DNA of 64,000 nucleotides from Burkholderia sp. BCC0506 (GCF_902833145.1 NZ_CADFEN010000003.1:248001-312000); one strand, 5' to 3'. Positions 37,393 to 51,403 are shown, counted from the stretch's first letter. Notes: a model not told the origin generated them from the sequence alone. Made by a program: numbers and translations.

Positions 37393-37420
37393 AAACGGCT
37401 CAATCGCTAAAAACGGCTAT

Positions 37421-37480
37421 AAAAAAAATCACCGCGATTAAGCGCGCTTCCGATGCACTGGAAACACCGCCTAATCGCGG
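37421..37480 (-). terminator. Terminator after carB with long loop
   Basis: On the minus strand CCGCGATTA pairs with TAATCGCGG across about 31 bases and is followed within three bases by eight Ts. The loop is long for a simple terminator, so part of the carB transcript may pass into greA. Confidence 0.7.
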
Positions 37481-37510
37481 CACGTGTTGCTTCGACAGGT
37501 AACTGACCGC

Positions 37511-40765
<3,255 letters not shown>

Positions 40766-40814
40766 GGCTTGTGAATTCAATAAGTAATCGTTGTCGTGGG
40801 TCGGCCGGCGGCGC

Positions 40815-41474
40815 TCAGCTCATGGTCGCGAGCGCCAGCTTCACCGAGAAACCGATGAACAGGCCGCCCACGCTGCTCGCCGCGCCCGCCGCGAGCTTGC
40901 GGCGGCGGCGGAAGTGCTCGGCGAGCCGCGCGCCCGCGAAGATCAGCGTGCTCAGGTACAGGAAGCTCGCGCATTGCGCGATCGCCCCGAGCACGACGAA
41001 CGACAGCGCGGGATGCGGGAATGCCGGGTCGACGAACTGGATGAAGAACGAGATGAAGAACAGGATCGCCTTCGGATTCAGGAGGCTCACGATCAGCGCT
41101 TTCCGAAAGGGCCGCTCGCCGTCGACCGCCTGCGGCGCGTCGACCGGCGCGTCGCCGCGCGCGCTCAGCTTGCGCCACGCGCCGCGCAGCATCCCGGTGC
41201 CGATGTACAGCAGGTACGCTGCGCCGCCGTACTTGACGACGGAGAACAGCAGCGGGTTCGCCTTCAGCAGCGACGCGACGCCCGCGGCGGACAGCACCAT
41301 CAGCACCGTGTCGCCGACGAACACGCCGCAGGCCGCGCGATAGCCGGCCTTCACGCCGCGCTGCGCGGCGAGCGACAGCACGTACATCGAGTTCGGCCCC
41401 GGCAGCAGGATGATGAAGATCACGCCGAACACGTAGGTCCAGATATCCGTGATGCCGAGTGCGTGGCCGAACAT
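40815..41474 (-). CDS. LysE/RhtB family exporter between carA and carB
   Basis: An inner-membrane amino-acid or metabolite exporter of 219 residues with about six helices. The signature [25 protein letters not shown] near residue 25 and [19 protein letters not shown] are typical of the LysE/RhtB family. It starts 37 bases after the carA stop and ends 49 bases before the carB start, on the same strand, so it is probably cotranscribed with them. Arginine or another pathway product is a reasonable substrate guess because of this position, but nothing in the sequence proves it. Confidence 0.9.
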   Translation of the reverse strand: MFGHALGITDIWTYVFGVIFIILLPGPNSMYVLSLAAQRGVKAGYRAACGVFVGDTVLMVLSAAGVASLLKANPLLFSVVKYGGAAYLLYIGTGMLRGAWRKLSARGDAPVDAPQAVDGERPFRKALIVSLLNPKAILFFISFFIQFVDPAFPHPALSFVVLGAIAQCASFLYLSTLIFAGARLAEHFRRRRKLAAGAASSVGGLFIGFSVKLALATMS

Positions 41475-41511
41475 GATGCGACTCTCCCGTTCTTCGATTG
41501 CGTCGGTGACG

Positions 41512-42657
41512 TCAGGCGGTGCGCTGCTTCGCCGCGTCCATCAACGCGGTGAAACGGTCGAACAGGTAGCCGATGTCGTGCGGGCCGGGCGACGCTTCCG
41601 GGTGGCCCTGGAAGCAGAACGCCGGCTTGTCGGTCAGCTCGAAGCCCTGCAGCGTGCCGTCGAACAGCGATACGTGCGTCACGCGCGCGTTGGCCGGCAG
41701 CGAATCGGCGTCGACCGCGAAGCCGTGGTTCTGCGACGTGATCACCACGCGGCCGTCGCCGAGATCCTTCACCGGATGGTTCGCGCCGTGGTGGCCCGTC
41801 TTCATCTTCAGCGTCTTCGCGCCGACCGCGAGGCCCATGATCTGGTGGCCGAGGCAGATGCCGAAGGTCGGCACGCCGCGCTCGATGAATGCCTTGGTGG
41901 CCGCGATCGCGTAATCGCACGGCTCCGGATCGCCGGGGCCGTTCGACAGGAAGATGCCGTCCGGATTCAGCGCGAGCGCCTCTTCCGCGCTGGCCTGGGC
42001 CGGCAGCACCGTCACGTGGCAACCGCGCTCCGCGAGCATGCGCAGGATGTTGTACTTGACGCCGAAGTCGTACGCGACGACGCGGTACTTCGGCGCTTCC
42101 TGCATGCCGTAGCCGCTTTCGAGACGCCATTCCGTCTGCTTCCACTCGAACGGCTTGGTGGTCGACACGACCTTCGCGAGATCCATGCCGGCGAGGCCCG
42201 GGAACGAGCGGGCGAGCTCGATCGCCTTCGCTTCGTCGTCGGAACCCGTCAGGATGCAACCGTTCTGCGCGCCCTTGTCGCGCAGGATGCGGGTCAGCTT
42301 GCGGGTGTCGATACCGGCGATCGCGACGACGCCTTCGTCGCGCAGGTAGTCGCCGAGCGTGCGTTCCATGCGGAAGTTCGATGCGAGCGTCGGCAGATCG
42401 CGGATGATCAGGCCGGCGGCATGGACTTTCGTGGCTTCGACGTCTTCGGCGTTGACGCCGACGTTGCCGATATGCGGATAGGTGAGCGTGACGATCTGGC
42501 GCGAGTAGCTCGGGTCAGTCAGGATTTCCTGATAGCCGGTGATCGCGGTATTGAACACGACTTCGCCGATCGTGTGGCCTTCGGCCCCGATCGAATAACC
42601 ACGAAAGACCGTGCCGTCGGCGAGTGCAAGCAAGGCGGGAGAAAAAGACGGCAACAC
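41512..42657 (-). CDS. carA: Carbamoyl-phosphate synthase small subunit (GTG start)
   Basis: CarA is the glutaminase that feeds ammonia to CarB. The 381 residues have the CarA N-terminal domain ([31 protein letters not shown]) and a class I amidotransferase domain with the catalytic cysteine in [13 protein letters not shown] and the histidine in [11 protein letters not shown]. The GTG at 42,657 lies seven bases after AAGGAG; the ATG at 42,678 would overlap that ribosome-binding site and is rejected. It heads the carA-lysE-carB operon. Confidence 0.97.
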   Translation of the reverse strand: MLPSFSPALLALADGTVFRGYSIGAEGHTIGEVVFNTAITGYQEILTDPSYSRQIVTLTYPHIGNVGVNAEDVEATKVHAAGLIIRDLPTLASNFRMERTLGDYLRDEGVVAIAGIDTRKLTRILRDKGAQNGCILTGSDDEAKAIELARSFPGLAGMDLAKVVSTTKPFEWKQTEWRLESGYGMQEAPKYRVVAYDFGVKYNILRMLAERGCHVTVLPAQASAEEALALNPDGIFLSNGPGDPEPCDYAIAATKAFIERGVPTFGICLGHQIMGLAVGAKTLKMKTGHHGANHPVKDLGDGRVVITSQNHGFAVDADSLPANARVTHVSLFDGTLQGFELTDKPAFCFQGHPEASPGPHDIGYLFDRFTALMDAAKQRTA

Positions 42658-42889
42658 GGGAGGCTCCTTGGGGAACACCCTGCTGCCGACCTGTTTACCC
42701 TGCCGCGCGAGCGCCGCGCTGCGTGGGCGCGCGCGGTCGCTAGCTGGACGCGGCCTGCATTGTCGAGACGCGAACCCGGCGCGTGGCGCACGAGGCTTCG
42801 CGGCATCGCCCGACAGGCGGCGTGCGGCGGATGAACGGGATGAATGAGGTAGGCGCTAGGGTGCGAGGTTGATCAGCACAAACTTTCAA

Positions 42890-42919
42890 ATTATAGCCTG
42901 AAAATGGCCCTCTCTTCAA
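42890..42919 (-). promoter_or_regulatory. Sigma70-type promoter of carA with a long leader
   Basis: Reading toward carA: -35 TTGAAG, 18-base spacer, -10 TATAAT. Transcription would start near 42,882, leaving about 225 bases of GC-rich leader before the carA GTG. The leader contains short start-stop frames such as ATG-CAG-GCC-GCG-TCC-AGC-TAG, but no clear attenuator. The rest of 42,658-43,022 shows no gene. Confidence 0.72.
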
Positions 42920-43022
42920 TTGATATGGCCGTCCGATCGCATGCGCGCCGCGCTCTGCCGCACGGCGCGACGCGCTGCGGCCCCGTTTTCGCGGCCGCCC
43001 TACCCGCCAGCGTACCGCCGGA

Positions 43023-44240
43023 TCAGTGCGCTTGGCCAGCGCCGCGCGCGGGCCACACGTACCAGACCGCACTCGCGAGCTGCAGCGCGAGCAGCACGCC
43101 CCACGCGGCGAGGTGCGCGGCGGCCGGATAACGGCCGTCGACCGCCGGCCAGTGCGACAGCACGGCGCCGACGCCGATCTGGAACGCGAAGATCAGCAGG
43201 AAGATCACGAGCGTGAGCGTCGTGTTCGCGCGGCCGATCAGATGAGCGGGAAAGTGCCCCGCCATCACCGCGTAGGTCAGGATGCCCACGCCGCCGAACA
43301 TCCCGTAGGCGGCCCACAGCACGGCGGGCGGCAACGGCACGCGCGCGACGATCGCGAGCTGCGTCGCGACGAACAGCGCCATGCCGATGCCGCAGGTTGC
43401 ATAGACCGACACGTGGCGCCGCTCGAGCACGCGCGCCGCCGCGCCGAAGCCGACGCAGCCGGCCATCATCGCGAAACCGAGCACCGACACGAGGCGCGCG
43501 GCGTGCGGCGCATCGAATCCGCCGACATCGCGCAGATACGGGCCGACCCACAGCGACTGCATCGCATAGAACACGCCCTGCGTGACGACGGAGAACGACG
43601 CAATCTTCCAGAATGCGCGACTGCTCAGGATGTGCCACGTGCCCTTGAACTGGCTGACGAGCCCGCCCTGGTGGCGCGCCTGCGGCGCGTCGGGCGCGCC
43701 GAAGCCGATCGACGCCGCGACGGCCACCGTCAGCACCGCGAGGCCGAAACAGATCGCGCGCCAGCTCGCCCAGCCGAGCAGCCAGGTCAGCGGCGAGCCG
43801 ACCATCACGCCGCCGAGGCCGCCCACGGCCATCACGAGCCCGTTGACGAGCGGCAGCCGGCCGACCGGGAAATGCTGCGCGAGCGCCTTGAACGCCGCGC
43901 CGAGGCACACCGATACGCCGACGCCGATCAACAGGCGGCCGACCATCATCGCGCCGATGCCGTGCGCCGCGCCGAACACGGCCGCGCCGGCCGCCGCGAA
44001 CAGCAGCATGCCGGCCGTCACGCGGCGCGGGCCGAAGTGGTCGAGCATCACGCCGGCCGGGATCTGCGCGCCCGCGAAGCCGAGAAAATAGAGGCTGGTG
44101 AGCAGGCCGAGATCGGCGGCCGACAGCCCGAGCTCGTGCGTGACGAACGGCGCGAAGCCCAGATTGACGCCGCGAAACACATACGACACGAAATACCCGA
44201 CCGAGAACAGCGCGAGCACCCTCACCTGCACCGACGACAT
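43023..44240 (-). CDS. MFS transporter
   Basis: A 405-residue major-facilitator protein with twelve predicted helices. It shows VGYFVSYVFRGVNLGFAP at the N terminus, the loop 2-3 motif region GVMLDHFGPRRVTAGMLL and a second-half ARLVSVLGFAMMAGCVGF. The family covers many sugars, acids and drugs; the sequence does not reveal the substrate. It stands alone between carA (same strand, leftwards transcription) and mltD, with no same-function neighbour. Confidence 0.87.
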   Translation of the reverse strand: MSSVQVRVLALFSVGYFVSYVFRGVNLGFAPFVTHELGLSAADLGLLTSLYFLGFAGAQIPAGVMLDHFGPRRVTAGMLLFAAAGAAVFGAAHGIGAMMVGRLLIGVGVSVCLGAAFKALAQHFPVGRLPLVNGLVMAVGGLGGVMVGSPLTWLLGWASWRAICFGLAVLTVAVAASIGFGAPDAPQARHQGGLVSQFKGTWHILSSRAFWKIASFSVVTQGVFYAMQSLWVGPYLRDVGGFDAPHAARLVSVLGFAMMAGCVGFGAAARVLERRHVSVYATCGIGMALFVATQLAIVARVPLPPAVLWAAYGMFGGVGILTYAVMAGHFPAHLIGRANTTLTLVIFLLIFAFQIGVGAVLSHWPAVDGRYPAAAHLAAWGVLLALQLASAVWYVWPARGAGQAH

Positions 44241-44300
44241 CGCTTCCCCTCGTCACATCAACACGCGCGACGCAGCCCGCCGCGTCGCGCACAAATGAAA

Positions 44301-44324
44301 ACGCCGTCACCTCGGTGACGGCGT
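44301..44324 (-). terminator. Rho-independent terminator after mltD
   Basis: ACGCCGTCACC/GGTGACGGCGT form a near-perfect hairpin about 70 bases past the mltD stop; on the minus strand it is followed by TTTTC. Confidence 0.75.
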
Positions 44325-44394
44325 TTCGTCGCGTTCGTCGGATGATAGCGCAATCGTGCGGGCCCGACGGCCGCTACATCGCGCGCGGCGGCGC

Positions 44395-45972
44395 CTACTT
44401 CTTCTTGCCCTTGCGCGCAGCGGCCTTGGCCGGCGCGGCTTTCGCGGGCGCGGCCTTCGCCGCCGGCCGGGCCGACGACTTGGCGGCGCCGCGCTTGCCG
44501 CCGTGCGACTTGCCGCCCACCGCGAGGCTCGCGCGCTCGATGTGCGCACCGCCCGTGGACGTCGCGATCCGCTCCGGACCGGGTTCCGCCGGCACCGCAC
44601 GGCCGACCGGCACGTGCAGCACGAGCGCCTGGCCCGGCATCGCGAGATCGCGGTGCGTACGGTTCCACGCCTTCAACTGGCCGACCGACACGCCGTAACG
44701 GCCGGCGATCGCCGCCATCGACTGCTTGCGGCGCACGCGGATCAGCATCTTGCGCGTATCGGGGACATCCGGCTCCATCGCGAGCGCGCCGTTTTCGGCG
44801 ACGTCGGCGCTGATGTCCTCGTCGTCGTCATCGCCGCGCGGCACGACGATCGTCGAGCCCGGCTTCAGGCGCATGCCGGCCGGGATCTTGTTGACCGACA
44901 TCAGCGTATCGGCGTCGACGCCGATCTTCTCGGCGATCGCGGCCGGGCGCGCCCGTTCGCTGACCGTATAGGTGGTCCACGACGACAGCTGGCCGCTGTA
45001 GGCTTTCAGGTTCTTCTCGAACGCGGACGCGTTGTCGAACGGCAGCAGGATCTGCGGCTCGGTCGCGCCGAGGATCACGGGCTTCGAGAACGACGGGTTC
45101 AGCGAGCGGAACTCGTCGAGCGGCAGGTTCGCGAGCTTCGCGGCCACCGCCACGTCGATGTCGCGCGACGTCGTGACCGTCACGAAATACGGGTGGTTCG
45201 GGATATCCGGCAGCGTCAGGCCATACTGCTGCGGGCTCGCGATGATGTTCTTCACCGCCTGCAGCTTCGGCACGTAATTGCGCGTCTCGTTCGGCATCCG
45301 CAGGCTCTGGTAGTCGGTCGGCAGGCCGGCCGCCTGGTTGCGCGCGATCGCGCGCTGCACGTTGCCTTCGCCCCAGTTGTACGCGGCGAGCGCCAGATAC
45401 CAGTCGCCGAACATGTCGTGCAGGCGGGACAGGTAGTCGAGCGCGGCGCTCGTCGACGCGAGCACGTCGCGGCGCTCGTCCTGCCACATGTTGCGCTTCA
45501 GGTTGTACGTGCGGCCGGTGCCGGGCATGAACTGCCACATGCCGGCCGCCTTCGCGACCGACAGCGCCTGCGGGTTGTACGCGGACTCGATGAACGGCAG
45601 CAGCGCAAGCTCGGTCGGCATGTGTCGCGCCTCGAGCTCCTCGACGATGTGATACAGGTACTTCTGCGAGCGCTCGGTCATGCGCTGCACGTAATCGGGA
45701 CGCTGCGTGTACCAGGTCGTCTGCATGTCGACGAGGTCGCTCTGCAGGTCGGGCATCTGGAAGCCGCGGCGGATGCGCGCCCAGAGATCGGAGTCCGCGG
45801 TGGTCAGGTCGCCGACGGATTGCTTGTCGACGTCGACCGTTTCTTTGGCGGTGGCTGATTTACGGAGGTAGTTGGACGTCGCCTGCGAATCGGCGGCGTT
45901 GTTGGCGACAGGGGGCTGGCTCGCACACGCGGCGAGTAGCAGCACCACCATCGCACTCAATATAAGTCGCAT
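44395..45972 (-). CDS. mltD: Membrane-bound lytic murein transglycosylase D
   Basis: An outer-membrane lipoprotein that cuts glycan strands of peptidoglycan. The lipobox is LLAACAS, the lysozyme-like domain covers residues about 110-240 with the catalytic glutamate in LLPFIESAYNPQA, then KAAGMWQFMPGTGRTYNL and ALAAYNWGEGNVQRAI. Two LysM repeats follow (YTVSERARPAAIAEKIGVD and IRVRRKQSMAAIAGRYGVS). The last 60 residues are an unusual Lys/Ala-rich tail (AKAAPAKAAPAKAAARKGKKK-like), perhaps binding the negatively charged cell wall or nucleic acid. It has its own promoter and terminator. Confidence 0.95.
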   Translation of the reverse strand: MRLILSAMVVLLLAACASQPPVANNAADSQATSNYLRKSATAKETVDVDKQSVGDLTTADSDLWARIRRGFQMPDLQSDLVDMQTTWYTQRPDYVQRMTERSQKYLYHIVEELEARHMPTELALLPFIESAYNPQALSVAKAAGMWQFMPGTGRTYNLKRNMWQDERRDVLASTSAALDYLSRLHDMFGDWYLALAAYNWGEGNVQRAIARNQAAGLPTDYQSLRMPNETRNYVPKLQAVKNIIASPQQYGLTLPDIPNHPYFVTVTTSRDIDVAVAAKLANLPLDEFRSLNPSFSKPVILGATEPQILLPFDNASAFEKNLKAYSGQLSSWTTYTVSERARPAAIAEKIGVDADTLMSVNKIPAGMRLKPGSTIVVPRGDDDDEDISADVAENGALAMEPDVPDTRKMLIRVRRKQSMAAIAGRYGVSVGQLKAWNRTHRDLAMPGQALVLHVPVGRAVPAEPGPERIATSTGGAHIERASLAVGGKSHGGKRGAAKSSARPAAKAAPAKAAPAKAAARKGKKK

Positions 45973-46009
45973 GAAAATCTCGGCTTCCGACGGCTGGAAA
46001 TTGCAGGCG

Positions 46010-46038
46010 ATACTACGGAAGTGCGTGCTTCACGTCAA
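46010..46038 (-). promoter_or_regulatory. Sigma70-type promoter of mltD
   Basis: Reading toward mltD: TTGACG, 17-base spacer, TAGTAT; the predicted start near 46,003 leaves about 30 bases before the ATG. Confidence 0.8.
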
Positions 46039-46123
46039 TAAAAACACCGAAAACTCAGCGAAATCCTATGTTTGGAGCAATTTTTACAGACACCGCTTGA
46101 GCTTTGGAGTCCTCCGAAAAACG

Positions 46124-46930
46124 TCATCGGAACCGGTTTTTCCATTCGCGCATCAGCGTGAACGCCGCCAGGCGATCCGTCACCGTTTCGTGCAGCTCGG
46201 CCTCGAGCGTCGCGTGGATCGCCGCGCTGTCGGCCCGCATGAACGGGTTGACGGCGCGCTCGTGCGCGATCGTCGTAGGCAGCGTCGGCGCGCCGCGCGC
46301 ACGCAGCGCCTGCGCGTCGTCGCGCCACGCGGCGAGCGCCGCATTGTCCGGCTCGCACGCGAGCGCGAAGCGGATGTTCGACAGCGTGTATTCGTGCGCG
46401 CAATGCACGCGCGTGTCGCCGGGCAGCGCCGCGAGCGCGTCGAGCGACGCGAGCATCTGCGCGGGCGTGCCTTCGAACAGCCGGCCGCAGCCGCACGAGA
46501 ACAGCGTGTCGCCGCAGAACACGTGCGGCACCGCGTTGCCCTGCCCCGCTTTTTGAAAATACGCGATGTGGCCGCGCGTATGGCCCGGCACGTCGAGCAC
46601 GTCGAACGCGACGGCCGGCGCGTCGAGCGTCACGCGATCGCCGCCCGAAAGCGGCCGCGTGACGACGTCGATCGCCTCGGCCGCGGGGCCGTAAACAGTG
46701 AGCGGAACATCGGCCGGTTGGCCATTGCGCAGCGCGTCGACACCGCCGACGTGGTCGGCGTGGTGGTGCGTGAGTAAAATAGCGGTCAACCGCCAGCCTC
46801 GTTCGGCAAGAACCCGGCGTACGGGCGCGGCTTCACCCGGGTCGACGGCGATCGCATCGCGGCCGTCCGAGACGAGCCAGATATAGTTGTCTTCGAATGC
46901 CGGAACCGGCACGTATTCCAGCTCGTTCAT
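46124..46930 (-). CDS. gloB: Hydroxyacylglutathione hydrolase (glyoxalase II)
   Basis: Hydrolyses S-lactoylglutathione in methylglyoxal detoxification. The 268-residue metallo-beta-lactamase-fold protein has the dinuclear metal motif LLTHHHADHVGG near residue 52, further ligands in VPGHTRGHIAYF and FCGDTLFSCGCGRLFEGTP, and a C-terminal HCAHEYTLSNIRFA. The ATG at 46,930 gives MNELEYVPVPAFEDN, a typical family start. Its start codon is only 18 bases from the start of the divergent methyltransferase gene. Confidence 0.96.
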   Translation of the reverse strand: MNELEYVPVPAFEDNYIWLVSDGRDAIAVDPGEAAPVRRVLAERGWRLTAILLTHHHADHVGGVDALRNGQPADVPLTVYGPAAEAIDVVTRPLSGGDRVTLDAPAVAFDVLDVPGHTRGHIAYFQKAGQGNAVPHVFCGDTLFSCGCGRLFEGTPAQMLASLDALAALPGDTRVHCAHEYTLSNIRFALACEPDNAALAAWRDDAQALRARGAPTLPTTIAHERAVNPFMRADSAAIHATLEAELHETVTDRLAAFTLMREWKNRFR

Positions 46931-46948
46931 GGGCGCGCAATCATCGTT

Positions 46949-47761
46949 ATGTCTGACCGTCAAATTATAGACTGGCCCGCCTGGACCGACTCGCCGCCCG
47001 GCCGCTACGTGCTGGGCTGGGAACAGGCGCAGCTCGACCGGATCGTGTCCGACGTGTTCGGATTCCACGCGCTGCAGCTCGGCCTGCCGCAGCTCGACGC
47101 GCTGCGCGAGAACCGCATGCCGTATCGCGGCCTGGTGCTCGACCCGGCGAGCGGCGCGAGTGCGCCGTATCAGTTTCCGTGGGCGCGCGACCCGCACGCG
47201 GCGCCGCATGCGCCCGCCGATCGCAGCACGACGTGGTGCGACCTGCTCGACCTGCCGTTCGAGTCGCAGAGCGTCGATCTCATCGTGATGCCGCACACGC
47301 TGGAATTCACGTCCGACCCGCACCGCCTGCTGCGCGAGGCCGAGCGCGTGCTGATGCCGGAAGGCCAGCTCGTGATCACCGGCTTCAACTCGCTCAGCCT
47401 GTGGGGCATGCGGCAGACGTTCGGGCGCATGGCGAACCGCCCGTTCGTGCCGGCCACGCGCGACCAGATCGCGTTCATCCGGCTCAAGGACTGGATCAAG
47501 CTGCTCGGTTTCGACCTCGAACGCGGCCGCTTCGGCTGCTACCGGCCGCCGCTCGCCACCGATCAGTGGCTGGCCCGCTACGGCTTCATGGAAGCCGCCG
47601 GCGACCGCTGGTGGCCGATCTTCGGCGCCGTCTACATGGTGACGGCCGTCAAGCGCGTGCGCGGCATGCGCCTCGTCGGCCCGATCAAGATGAAGAAGCC
47701 CGTGCTCGCACCGGGCCTGACGCCGGCGGCCTCCCCGACCACCCATCAAGAACGTTCATGA
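46949..47761 (+). CDS. SAM-dependent methyltransferase-like protein
   Basis: A 270-residue protein with a class I methyltransferase C-terminal half: [23 protein letters not shown] and [20 protein letters not shown]. The glycine-rich motif I that binds SAM is degenerate here ([15 protein letters not shown]), so the activity could be weakened or the motif atypical. Proteins of this kind are conserved next to gloB and rnhA in Betaproteobacteria; the substrate is unknown. The stop overlaps the rnhA start (ATGA), so both are translationally coupled. Confidence 0.85.
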   Translation: MSDRQIIDWPAWTDSPPGRYVLGWEQAQLDRIVSDVFGFHALQLGLPQLDALRENRMPYRGLVLDPASGASAPYQFPWARDPHAAPHAPADRSTTWCDLLDLPFESQSVDLIVMPHTLEFTSDPHRLLREAERVLMPEGQLVITGFNSLSLWGMRQTFGRMANRPFVPATRDQIAFIRLKDWIKLLGFDLERGRFGCYRPPLATDQWLARYGFMEAAGDRWWPIFGAVYMVTAVKRVRGMRLVGPIKMKKPVLAPGLTPAASPTTHQERS

Positions 47762-48207
47762 CAACCGATACCATCGACATCTATACCGACGGCGCCTGCA
47801 AGGGCAACCCCGGCCCCGGCGGCTGGGGCGCACTGCTGCGCTACGGCGACAAGGAAAAGGAACTGTTCGGCGGCGAGCCGAACACGACCAACAACCGCAT
47901 GGAGCTGATGGGCGTGATCGCCGCGCTCGAAGCGCTGAAGCGCCCGTGCCACGTGATCGTGCATACCGACTCGCAATACGTGCAGAAAGGCATCAGCGAG
48001 TGGATCCACGGGTGGAAGAAGAAAGGCTGGGTCACCGCGGCGAAGACGCCCGTGAAGAACGCCGACCTGTGGAAGCGGCTCGACGCGCTCGTCGCGCAGC
48101 ACGAAATCGAGTGGCGCTGGGTCAAGGGCCACGCGGGCCATCCCGAAAACGAGCGCGCGGACGCGCTCGCGAACCGCGGCGTCGAATCGCTGGCCACCCT
48201 CTCCTGA
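47758..48207 (+). CDS. rnhA: Ribonuclease HI
   Basis: Degrades RNA in RNA-DNA hybrids. The 149 residues carry the four acidic catalytic residues in [17 protein letters not shown] (D), NNRMELMG (E), [13 protein letters not shown] (D) and [11 protein letters not shown] (D), and the basic-protrusion-like stretch [10 protein letters not shown]. The start overlaps the previous stop. It is followed at 20 bases by dnaQ, the widespread rnhA-dnaQ pair. Confidence 0.98.
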   Translation: MTTDTIDIYTDGACKGNPGPGGWGALLRYGDKEKELFGGEPNTTNNRMELMGVIAALEALKRPCHVIVHTDSQYVQKGISEWIHGWKKKGWVTAAKTPVKNADLWKRLDALVAQHEIEWRWVKGHAGHPENERADALANRGVESLATLS

Positions 48208-48226
48208 TTTTCTTGCTTTTCCCGAC

Positions 48227-48961
48227 ATGCGCCAGATCATTCTCGATACCGAAACCACCGGCCTGAACGCCCGCACGGGCGACCGCCTCATCGAAATCGG
48301 CTGCGTCGAGCTGCTGAACCGGCGGCTCACCGGCAACAACCTGCACTTCTACGTGAACCCCGAACGCGACAGCGATCCGGGCGCGCTGGCGGTGCACGGC
48401 CTCACGACCGAATTCCTGAGCGACAAGCCGAAATTCGCCGAAATCGCCCACCAGATCCTCGACTTCGTGAAGGACGCCGAGCTGATCATCCACAACGCGC
48501 CGTTCGACCTGGGCTTTCTCGACGCCGAATTCGCGCGGCTCGGCCTGCCGCCGTTCACCGAGCATTGCGGCGGCGTGATCGACACGCTGGTGCAGGCCAA
48601 GCAGATGTTCCCGGGCAAGCGCAATTCGCTCGACGCGCTGTGCGACCGTTTCGGCATCAGCAACGCGCACCGCACGCTGCACGGCGCACTGCTCGACTCG
48701 GAGCTGCTCGCCGAGGTGTATCTCGCGATGACGCGCGGCCAGGACAGCCTCGTGATCGACATGCTCGACGACACCGGCGCCGACGGCAGCGGCTCGAACG
48801 GCCAGCGCGTGTCGCTCGCCGCGCTCGACCTGGCCGTGGTGGCCGCGAGCGACGACGAGCTCGCCGCGCATCAGGCTCAGCTCGACGAGCTCGACAAGTC
48901 GGTCAAGGGCACCTGCGTGTGGCGCCAGGCCGCCGCGACGGATACCGCCGAAGCGGCGTAA
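48227..48961 (+). CDS. dnaQ: DNA polymerase III epsilon (proofreading) subunit
   Basis: 3'-5' exonuclease of the replicative polymerase. The 244-residue protein has the DEDDh motifs IILDTETTGLN (D, E), HNAPFDLGFLDAEF (D) and HRTLHGALLDSELL (H, D), and the C-terminal QAQLDELDKSVKGTCVW region before a short tail. In E. coli the C-terminal part contacts the alpha subunit. It follows rnhA by 20 bases on the same strand. Confidence 0.96.
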   Translation: MRQIILDTETTGLNARTGDRLIEIGCVELLNRRLTGNNLHFYVNPERDSDPGALAVHGLTTEFLSDKPKFAEIAHQILDFVKDAELIIHNAPFDLGFLDAEFARLGLPPFTEHCGGVIDTLVQAKQMFPGKRNSLDALCDRFGISNAHRTLHGALLDSELLAEVYLAMTRGQDSLVIDMLDDTGADGSGSNGQRVSLAALDLAVVAASDDELAAHQAQLDELDKSVKGTCVWRQAAATDTAEAA

Positions 48962-48988
48962 TACCCGCAGCCCGCGTCGCGGCCGCGC

Positions 48989-49858
<870 letters not shown>

Positions 49859-51349
49859 ATGACCTTGACCGCAACACACGTCAGCCCGACCGCTGTCTCT
49901 TCCCCCGCTTCGCCGTCCGGCGAAGCCCCGCTCGCCGCGGACGACATCACCGTCGTCGACCAGAGCCTGCTCAAGCGCGCCGTCAGCGCGATGGCCATCG
50001 GCAATGCGATGGAATGGTTCGACTTCGGCGTCTACAGCTATATCGCCGTCACGCTCGGCAAGGTGTTCTTCCCGTCCAGCAGCCCGTCCGCGCAGCTGCT
50101 CGCCACCTTCGGCACGTTCGCGGCCGCGTTCCTCGTGCGCCCGCTCGGCGGCATGGTGTTCGGCCCGCTCGGCGACCGCATCGGCCGCCAGCGCGTGCTC
50201 GCCGCCACGATGATCATGATGGCCGTCGGCACCTTCGCGATCGGCCTGATCCCGAGCTATGCGTCGATCGGCATCATGGCCCCGATCCTGCTGCTCGTCG
50301 CCCGTCTCGTGCAGGGCTTCTCGACCGGCGGCGAATACGGCGGCGCCGCCACCTTCATCGCCGAGTTCTCGACCGACAAGCGCCGCGGCTTCATGGGCAG
50401 CTTCCTCGAATTCGGCACGCTGATCGGCTATGTGCTGGGCGCGGGCGTCGTCGCGTTGCTCACCGCGTCGCTGTCGCAGGAAGCGCTGCTGTCGTGGGGC
50501 TGGCGCGTGCCGTTCCTGATCGCGGGCCCGCTCGGCCTGATCGGTCTCTACATCCGGATGAAGCTCGAGGAAACGCCCGCGTTCAAGCGCCAGGCCGAGG
50601 CGCGCGAAGCGCAGGACAAGGCCGTGCCGAAGGCGCGCTTTCGCGAGACGCTGCTGCGCAACTGGCGTGCGCTGCTGCTGTGCGTCGGCCTCGTGCTGAT
50701 CTTCAACGTGACCGACTACATGGTGCTGTCGTACCTGCCGAGCTTCATGTCGTCGACGCTGCACTTCGACGAATCGCACAGCCTCGTGCTGGTGCTGCTC
50801 GTGATGGTGCTGATGATGCCGATGACGCTGTACGCCGGCCGCCTGTCGGACAAGATCGGCCGCAAGCCGGTGATGCTCGCCGGCTGCGTCGGGCTGCTGG
50901 TGCTGTCGATCCCGTCGCTGATGCTGATCCACGCGGGCACCACCGCGTCGGTGTTCGGCGGCCTGCTGATCCTCGGCGTGCTGCTGTCGTGCTTCACCGG
51001 CGTGATGCCGTCGGCGCTGCCCGCGCTGTTCCCGACCGAGATCCGCTACGGCGCGCTCGCGATCGGCTTCAACGTGTCGGTGTCGCTGTTCGGCGGCACG
51101 ACGCCGCTCGTCACCGCATGGCTCGTCGACGTGACGCACAACCTGATGATGCCCGCGTACTACATGATGGGCGCCGCGTTGATCGGCATCGTGTCGGTCG
51201 TCGCGCTCGCCGAAACGGCGCGCCAGCCGCTGAAAGGCTCGCCGCCGGCCGTCGCGACGCGCCGCGAGGCGCACCAGCTCGCGCGCCAGTTGCGCGAGGA
51301 CGACGACGCGTCGGAAATCTACGGCGTCGCGACACCCGCCCGCGCGTGA
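49859..51349 (+). CDS. proP: ProP-type MFS osmolyte/proton symporter
   Basis: Imports proline, glycine betaine or related osmolytes with protons. The 496 residues align by eye along most of E. coli ProP: DDITVVDQSLLKRAVSAMAI, GNAMEWFDFGVYSYIA, RPLGGMVFGPLGDRIGRQR, LVQGFSTGGEYGGAATFIAE, and GRLSDKIGRKPVM in the second half. The long C-terminal coiled coil that tunes osmosensing in E. coli is replaced by a short charged tail (EAHQLARQLREDDDASEIYG). AAAGGAG lies a few bases before the ATG. It stands alone behind a long leader and a strong terminator. Confidence 0.9.
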   Translation: MTLTATHVSPTAVSSPASPSGEAPLAADDITVVDQSLLKRAVSAMAIGNAMEWFDFGVYSYIAVTLGKVFFPSSSPSAQLLATFGTFAAAFLVRPLGGMVFGPLGDRIGRQRVLAATMIMMAVGTFAIGLIPSYASIGIMAPILLLVARLVQGFSTGGEYGGAATFIAEFSTDKRRGFMGSFLEFGTLIGYVLGAGVVALLTASLSQEALLSWGWRVPFLIAGPLGLIGLYIRMKLEETPAFKRQAEAREAQDKAVPKARFRETLLRNWRALLLCVGLVLIFNVTDYMVLSYLPSFMSSTLHFDESHSLVLVLLVMVLMMPMTLYAGRLSDKIGRKPVMLAGCVGLLVLSIPSLMLIHAGTTASVFGGLLILGVLLSCFTGVMPSALPALFPTEIRYGALAIGFNVSVSLFGGTTPLVTAWLVDVTHNLMMPAYYMMGAALIGIVSVVALAETARQPLKGSPPAVATRREAHQLARQLREDDDASEIYGVATPARA

Positions 51350-51403
51350 GCGCCGCGCAATGAAAAAACCCGGCCGAAGCCGGGGTCCGATCGAAACCGA
51401 TCC

